Source of the DNA: Bradyrhizobium sp. CER78
Lineage (GTDB): Bacteria; Pseudomonadota; Alphaproteobacteria; Rhizobiales; Xanthobacteraceae
Reading direction: 5' to 3'
NCBI RefSeq assembly: GCF_029846235.1
Contig: NZ_JARVWP010000013.1
Span: 150,376 to 214,375, forward strand
DNA length: 64,000 bases
Below, in pieces: positions 59,541 to 64,000 of this stretch. The position numbers were made by a program, and so were the translations under genes. The notes beneath the pieces are model-generated. The model was given only the letters and a program-made list of their open reading frames with translations. It had not been told where the DNA came from and ran no database searches. Position 1 is the first letter of the stretch; the number at the start of each line of letters is the position of its first letter.

Positions 59541-60188
59541 CTACTTCTTCTTGTGCGGCGCGCGCGGCTTCGGTTCCGGCTTCAGGGCCTGCGGATCGAA
59601 GCCGATATAGAAGATGTAATTGTCGTTGTCGGCCGGCGACGGCGCCGGATAGACGACATCCTCGGCGACCAGGCTGAACGGCACGCTGCCGCTGTCGTCC
59701 ATCTGCACCGTGGTCGTGTAGGCCTTGGTCGCGATGGTCTTCTCGCCGACGCCGCCCAGCACCACGGCGACGCGCAGCGGCACCTGAACGGTCGGCGGCG
59801 CGCCCTGGGGACCGACGATGATCCGTCCCTGGATCCCGATCTTGGCGGTGATCACGCCGCCATTCAGGTTGCACTGCCGCGCCGTCCGCGTGATCGAGGC
59901 CAGGAACTTGACGTCGTTGCCGACCGCCTCCTTGCCGTTCGCGGCCACCGAATAGGTCGAGGCCCCGGAGCGGATCTGCACCGGCGGGCAGGTCAACTCG
60001 GCGTCGGCGTCGTTCAGCTGCTGCGGCGCCGCCGGGGTCGCCGGCTTCGAATCCGACGAGCCGCCGCCGAACAGGCTCTTGAAGCGATCGCTCAGCGACT
60101 GCGCCGAGCCTGCCGAGGGTAGCAGGGTGGCGCCGAGACCGATCGATACCGCTGCCGCGAGCGCGAACCTGATCACCCTGTCACCCAT
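59541..60188 (-). CDS. Exported hypothetical protein
   Basis: This 215-residue protein has a signal peptide (about 1-28, ending GSAQS), a Ser/Ala/Pro-rich linker, a beta-rich middle region with two cysteines (about 65-105) and a Lys/Pro-rich tail. GAGGATATCG precedes the ATG at 60188. Similar proteins are found in Bradyrhizobium and lack known function. Confidence 0.72.
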   Translation of the reverse strand: MGDRVIRFALAAAVSIGLGATLLPSAGSAQSLSDRFKSLFGGGSSDSKPATPAAPQQLNDADAELTCPPVQIRSGASTYSVAANGKEAVGNDVKFLASITRTARQCNLNGGVITAKIGIQGRIIVGPQGAPPTVQVPLRVAVVLGGVGEKTIATKAYTTTVQMDDSGSVPFSLVAEDVVYPAPSPADNDNYIFYIGFDPQALKPEPKPRAPHKKK

Positions 60189-60347
60189 CGATATCCTCAA
60201 ATCTCCAAACCGAGTTCCCGTTTCGCGGGCGTTATAGCAAGCCAATGGCGGCGAACCCAAGGCATGTGAAGGGCATGTAACAAGGCATCTGGCAAAGCAT
60301 CTGGAAGGCGCCGGGCGGCGCCGGCCATCAGCCGGCAGGCTTGCGAT

Positions 60348-60935
60348 TCAGCCGCGGAAATCCTCGTGCAACAGGCCGAACAGCAAATGGTCCTGCCAGA
60401 TCCCGTTGATGCAGAGATAGCGCCGCGCCAGACCCTCTCGGGTGAAGCCGCACTTCTCCAGCACGCGGATCGACGACGCATTGGAGGGGATGCAGGCCGC
60501 CTCGATGCGATGCAGATTGAGCTCGCCGAACAGCGAGGGCAGCAGCACCCGCAGCGCCGTCGTCATGTAGCCGCGATGGGCGTGCGGCAGGCCGACCCAA
60601 TAGCCGATCGTGCCGGCCTGCACGATTCCGCGGCGGACATTGGCGAGCGTGATCCCGCCGATCATCACCCCGTCCGATTCGCGGAAGATGATGAACGGAT
60701 AGGAGCGGTCGGCGGCGATATCCTCGCTGTAGCGGCGCAGCCTGCGGCGGAAGCCGGCGCGGGTCAGGTCGTCGGAGGGCCAGATCGGCTCCCATGGGGT
60801 GAGATAGGCGCGGCTGAACTCGCGCAATTGCGCCCATTGCGGGAAATCCGACATTTGCGGCGCACGCAGCAACAGCCCGTGACCGCGCGGCATCAGTGCA
60901 GCGGGTCCACCAGACGGCAAACGAAACAGGGCCAT
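60348..60935 (-). CDS. GNAT-family acetyltransferase, RimJ-like
   Basis: This 195-residue protein has the GNAT pattern with GTIGYWVGLPHAHRGYMTTALRVLL near 108-132 (acetyl-CoA loop) and NASSIRVLEKCGFTREG near 152-168. This form resembles RimJ/RimL ribosomal-protein N-terminal acetyltransferases. The target is inferred only. Confidence 0.9.
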   Translation of the reverse strand: MALFRLPSGGPAALMPRGHGLLLRAPQMSDFPQWAQLREFSRAYLTPWEPIWPSDDLTRAGFRRRLRRYSEDIAADRSYPFIIFRESDGVMIGGITLANVRRGIVQAGTIGYWVGLPHAHRGYMTTALRVLLPSLFGELNLHRIEAACIPSNASSIRVLEKCGFTREGLARRYLCINGIWQDHLLFGLLHEDFRG

Positions 60936-60958
60936 GGCCCAACACTCCCCCGCTCACT

Positions 60959-61095
60959 TCCCCCTCGCCCCGCCCTTGCGGGGAGAGGGTCGGGGTGAGG
61001 GGCTGCTTCCACGAGCGAGCCGATTGTCGGGGACCTGTACCCCCTCACCCGGATTGCTTCGCAATCCGACCTCTCCCCGCAGGCGGGGAGAGGTA
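60959..61095. repeat. Palindromic intergenic repeat, family B, copy 4
   Basis: Contains GCCCTTGCGGGGAGAGGG, CCCCTCACCCGGATTGCTTCGCAATCC-type arms and closing CGGGGAGAGGT. It fills the gap between the GNAT and M16 peptidase genes. Confidence 0.7.
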
Positions 61096-61099
61096 ACTT

Positions 61100-62389
61100 C
61101 TAATGCAGCAGCGTCTTTGCCTTCGACTTCGTCAATCCTTCCGCAAAAGACACCGCCGTGTCCAGACCCCTTCCGCTGCCGAGGGCAACAACGGCGGGTC
61201 GGCTGCGCGACAGCAACGCGCGGGCGGCGTTGCGGCTCGATTCGACGCTGACCGCGTCGATCCGCGCCACCAGTTCTTCCACCGTCTGCGGCCGGCCATA
61301 GGCCAGCACATGGCGTGCCAGCTGTTCGGCCCGGGATGAACAGCTTTCCAAGGCCATCAACAGCCCGGCCTTCATCTGCGCCTTGGCGCGCGCCACCTCG
61401 GCCTCGGTCAGGGTTTCCACGGCGTCATTGATGACGTCGACGATGACTTCCATCATCTCCGGCGCGTCAGCGGGATCGGTGCCGGTGTAGAGGCCGAAGA
61501 AGCCGGTGTCGGTGTAGGGGGCGTGGAAGGTGTAGATCGAGTAGCACAGCCCGCGCTTCTCGCGCACCTCCTGGAACAGCCGCGACGACATCCCGCCGCC
61601 GAGCGTGTTGGTGAAGACCTGCAGCGAGAACAGCGACAGGTCGGTCTGCGGCACGCCTTCGAGCGCCAGCGTCAGATGCGCCTGCTCGAGATCGCGGTGC
61701 ACGACCTTCGAGCCGCCCTTGCCGAACATCGCCGGCTGCGGCTTCGGCGCCGGTGTGGGGTCGAAGCTCGCGAATTTCTGCGCCACGTCCTCGACGACCC
61801 GCTTGTGATCGACGGCGCCGGCGGCGGCCACCACCATGTCCGGGGCGCGGTAATGCGTCGAGAGATAGCCGCGCAGCGTGTCGCGGTTGAAGGCCTTCAG
61901 CGTCTTGGCGGTGCCGAGCAGCGAGCGCCCCATCGGCTGGTCCGGGTAGCAGAGCTCGTTGAGGTGCTCGAACACGACGTCGTCGGGCGTATCCTGCGCC
62001 GCGCCGATCTCCTGCACGATGACGCTCTTCTCGCGCTCGAGCTCGTCCGGCACGAAGGACGGATTGGCGAGGATGTCGGAGAGCACGTCGAGCGCCAGCG
62101 GCACGTCGGCCTTCATCACCCGTGCATAATAGGCGGTGGTCTCGGTCGAGGTGCCGGCATTGAGGTCGCCGCCGACCGCCTCGATCTCCTCGACGATCTC
62201 GCGTGAGGAGCGCCGCGCGGTGCCCTTGAACGCCATGTGTTCGAGCAGATGCGAGATGCCGTGCTCGTTCGGCTTCTCGTCGCGCCCGCCGACCCCGGCC
62301 CAGACCCCAAGCGCCGCGGTTTCCAGATGCGGCATGGTGTCGGTGACGATGGTCAGACCGCTCGGCAGCTTGGTGATTTCAACGCTCAT
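61100..62389 (-). CDS. M16-family zinc peptidase (processing-peptidase-like)
   Basis: This 429-residue protein has the inverted zinc motif HLLEH at 47-51 (His47, Glu50, His51) followed by the usual FKGT and a downstream Glu near 127 (ERE/EIGAAQD region), the M16B arrangement of mitochondrial-type processing peptidases and bacterial PepR/YmxG. It cleaves short presequence-like substrates. The ATG overlaps the thrC stop by one base (TGATG), so translation is coupled to thrC. Confidence 0.93.
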   Translation of the reverse strand: MSVEITKLPSGLTIVTDTMPHLETAALGVWAGVGGRDEKPNEHGISHLLEHMAFKGTARRSSREIVEEIEAVGGDLNAGTSTETTAYYARVMKADVPLALDVLSDILANPSFVPDELEREKSVIVQEIGAAQDTPDDVVFEHLNELCYPDQPMGRSLLGTAKTLKAFNRDTLRGYLSTHYRAPDMVVAAAGAVDHKRVVEDVAQKFASFDPTPAPKPQPAMFGKGGSKVVHRDLEQAHLTLALEGVPQTDLSLFSLQVFTNTLGGGMSSRLFQEVREKRGLCYSIYTFHAPYTDTGFFGLYTGTDPADAPEMMEVIVDVINDAVETLTEAEVARAKAQMKAGLLMALESCSSRAEQLARHVLAYGRPQTVEELVARIDAVSVESSRNAARALLSRSRPAVVALGSGRGLDTAVSFAEGLTKSKAKTLLH

Positions 62390-63804
62390 CAGGCAACTCC
62401 CTGCTTGGCGGCACGGCTGACCGACAACACGAAGCGCTCGACCTCCGCGGAATCATTCTTCATGACCGTCATGTGTTCGGATTTCGTCATCAACCCGCCG
62501 AGCCAGGCCGGCAGCTGCGGACGCACGCCGCAGGCGGCCTCGACCGCGTCGGGGAATTTGGCCGCATGCGCGGTCGACAGCACGATGTTCGGGATCTTGG
62601 AGTCCGAGGTGTCGCGGTCGGCGACCGCGAGCGCCACCGCGGTATGCGGATCGACCAGATCGCCGGCCTCGCGCCAGGCGGCGCGGATCGCCGCCGCCGT
62701 CTCGGTCTCGTCGGCGCGGCCGGCATCGAAATCGCGGCGCACCGCGGCCAGCGTCGCATCCGGGAGTACGAAGCGGCCGGACTGCTTCAGCGAGGCCATC
62801 AGGCGGCGGACCTGATCGGCGTCGCGGCCGCTCGCCTCGAACAGCAGCCGCTCGAAATTCGAGGACACCTGGATGTCCATCGAGGGCGACGCCGTGGCGT
62901 GCACCTCGCGCACCTCGTAATTGCCGGTCTTCAGCGTGCGCGGCAGGATGTCGTTGACGTTGGCGGCAATCCGCAGCCAGCGGATCGGCAGCCCCATGCG
63001 CTTCGCCACATAGCCGGCGAAGATGTCGCCGAAATTGCCGGTCGGCACCGTGAAGTCGACCGTGCGCTGCGGCGCGCCGAGCGCCACCGCCGAGGTGAAA
63101 TAATAGACCACCTGCGCCACGATACGCGCCCAGTTGATCGAGTTGACGCCGGACAGCGCCACCGCATCACGGAAGCGATGGTTGTTGAACATCTCCTTCA
63201 CCAGCGCCTGGCAATCGTCGAACGTGCCTTCGATCGCCAGCGCATGGACGTTGGCAGCGCCGGTCGTCGTCATCATGCGGCGCTGCACCTCGGAGATGCG
63301 GCCGTTCGGGAACAGCACGACGAGGTCGACATTGTCGAGATTGGCAAACGCTTCGACCGCGGCGCCCCCGGTATCGCCCGAGGTTGCGACCACGATGGTG
63401 GTACGCTGCGCGCGCTTGGCCAGCACGTGATCCATCAGCCGCGAGATCAGCTGCATCGCGACGTCCTTGAACGCCAGCGTCGGCCCGTGGAACAGCTCGA
63501 GCAGGAACTGGTTCGGGCCGGCCTGATCGAGCGGCACCACCGCGGGATGGCGGAACGTGGCATAGGCCTCATTCGCCATGCGGCCGAGCTCGGCGTCGGA
63601 AATCTCGCCGGCGACAAACGGCCTGACGATCTCGACCGCGACCTCCCAATAGGGACGGCCGAAGAAGCCGGCGATGGTCTCGTGCGACAGCTGCGGCCAG
63701 GTCTCGGGCACGTAGAGCCCACCGTCCCGGGCAAGCCCGGTCAGCATCACATCGCAGAAGCCAAGCACCGGGGCCTCACCCCTGGTCGAAATATACCGCG
63801 TCAA
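62389..63804 (-). CDS. thrC: Threonine synthase
   Basis: This 471-residue PLP enzyme converts O-phosphohomoserine to threonine. The PLP lysine is Lys113 in GPTLAFKDVAMQL, and the TSGDTGGAAVEAF phosphate-binding loop lies near 144-156. The start is a TTG at 63802-63804, preceded by GGAGGGCGG; an upstream TTG at 63816 would use codons that form this site. The stop overlaps the M16 peptidase ATG. Confidence 0.95.
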   Translation of the reverse strand: MTRYISTRGEAPVLGFCDVMLTGLARDGGLYVPETWPQLSHETIAGFFGRPYWEVAVEIVRPFVAGEISDAELGRMANEAYATFRHPAVVPLDQAGPNQFLLELFHGPTLAFKDVAMQLISRLMDHVLAKRAQRTTIVVATSGDTGGAAVEAFANLDNVDLVVLFPNGRISEVQRRMMTTTGAANVHALAIEGTFDDCQALVKEMFNNHRFRDAVALSGVNSINWARIVAQVVYYFTSAVALGAPQRTVDFTVPTGNFGDIFAGYVAKRMGLPIRWLRIAANVNDILPRTLKTGNYEVREVHATASPSMDIQVSSNFERLLFEASGRDADQVRRLMASLKQSGRFVLPDATLAAVRRDFDAGRADETETAAAIRAAWREAGDLVDPHTAVALAVADRDTSDSKIPNIVLSTAHAAKFPDAVEAACGVRPQLPAWLGGLMTKSEHMTVMKNDSAEVERFVLSVSRAAKQGVA

Positions 63805-64000
63805 ACCGCCCTCCAAAGGCTTCGATCCGAGCCTTAAGCCTTTGATATCATGGATTTATCGAGTTCGCCGCATGCGAACCGGATCAGGTCACCATAGAAG
63901 ATCGGACCGGCAATGGGTAGCCCGAAGCACGCGCTGTGGGGGCGCGGGTGCGGTGTGGGGCGTTGCCGGCAACTGGTCGCCGCCCGTGCCACAGACACCA
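63805..64000. other. Region upstream of thrC with no supported gene
   Basis: A minus-strand frame is open from the right edge to a TAA at 63834-63836, but the product has no recognisable motif and codon choice is not coding-like. I call no gene. Confidence 0.4.

Noticed and set aside
30969..61095. CRISPR array suggested by recurring palindromes
   Set aside because: Repeats are dispersed singly between genes, with no regular spacing or spacers and no cas genes.
63834..64000. Open minus-strand frame at the right edge
   Set aside because: No recognisable motif, poor codon pattern and no stop-to-start relation with thrC; could be chance.

Overview
The window reads as chromosome of an alphaproteobacterium of the Bradyrhizobium / Rhodopseudomonas type (inference). 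Signs are the high G+C, a short 5-aminolevulinate synthase (hemA), a separate ATP synthase Fo operon with both b' and b subunits, the hisD / UPF0262 / phosphatase / maf / yacG housekeeping order, outer-membrane beta-barrel and IalB proteins, and above all FixK/FNR-type operators with a FixLJ-K-like regulatory module. There are no rRNA genes, CRISPR arrays, phage genes or intact insertion sequences.

Region 1 (about 1-30.3 kb) is an accessory-like block that looks like an oxygen-limitation regulon. I find ten copies of TTGA-N6-TCAA (the FixK/FNR operator), every one outside the body of genes, most lying 51-67 nt before a start codon. Behind them lie an Orn/Lys/Arg-type decarboxylase with an AspT-like exchanger, a SulP transporter, a DUF1275 membrane protein, an alpha/beta hydrolase plus an IalB-like protein, a K+ channel with an AI-2E-family permease, a double alpha/beta-hydrolase fusion, a two-subunit CoA-transferase with a MaoC hydratase, an operon DUF3141 (PHA-synthase-like)-pta-ackA-fabI, a GNAT acetyltransferase, a DUF4239 membrane protein, a Ca2+/H+ antiporter and a Gly-rich secreted protein. 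In the middle sits a regulatory cassette: membrane histidine kinase, FixJ-like regulator, single-domain receiver and a divergent FixK-like activator. A 19-bp inverted-repeat motif occurs before the receiver gene and before the fixK-like gene. The natural reading is a second FixLJ-K-type circuit that drives low-oxygen acetate/CoA/acyl metabolism, pH and ion homeostasis.

Region 2 (30.4-41 kb) is mostly housekeeping: a tRNA-like remnant, tRNA-Phe, yacG, maf, a low-Mr phosphatase, UPF0262, hisD, DUF2948, a chloroperoxidase-like hydrolase, a UBP zinc-finger protein paired with a cNMP-binding/thioredoxin-reductase-like flavoprotein, tRNA-Thr and several small proteins. It is sown with four families of palindromic intergenic repeats.

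Region 3 (41-56.5 kb) holds an outer-membrane beta-barrel protein, a chemoreceptor, a metallo-beta-lactamase-fold hydrolase, hemA with an upstream palindrome, an SSS-domain hybrid histidine kinase and a LuxR-type regulator resembling CrbS/CrbR, a beta-propeller protein, an MHS-type MFS transporter, YjbQ and a DsbA-fold isomerase.

Region 4 (56.6-64 kb) holds the Fo ATP synthase operon atpI-B-E-(b')-F with a visible promoter and terminator, two unrelated minus-strand genes, and thrC coupled to an M16 processing-peptidase gene.
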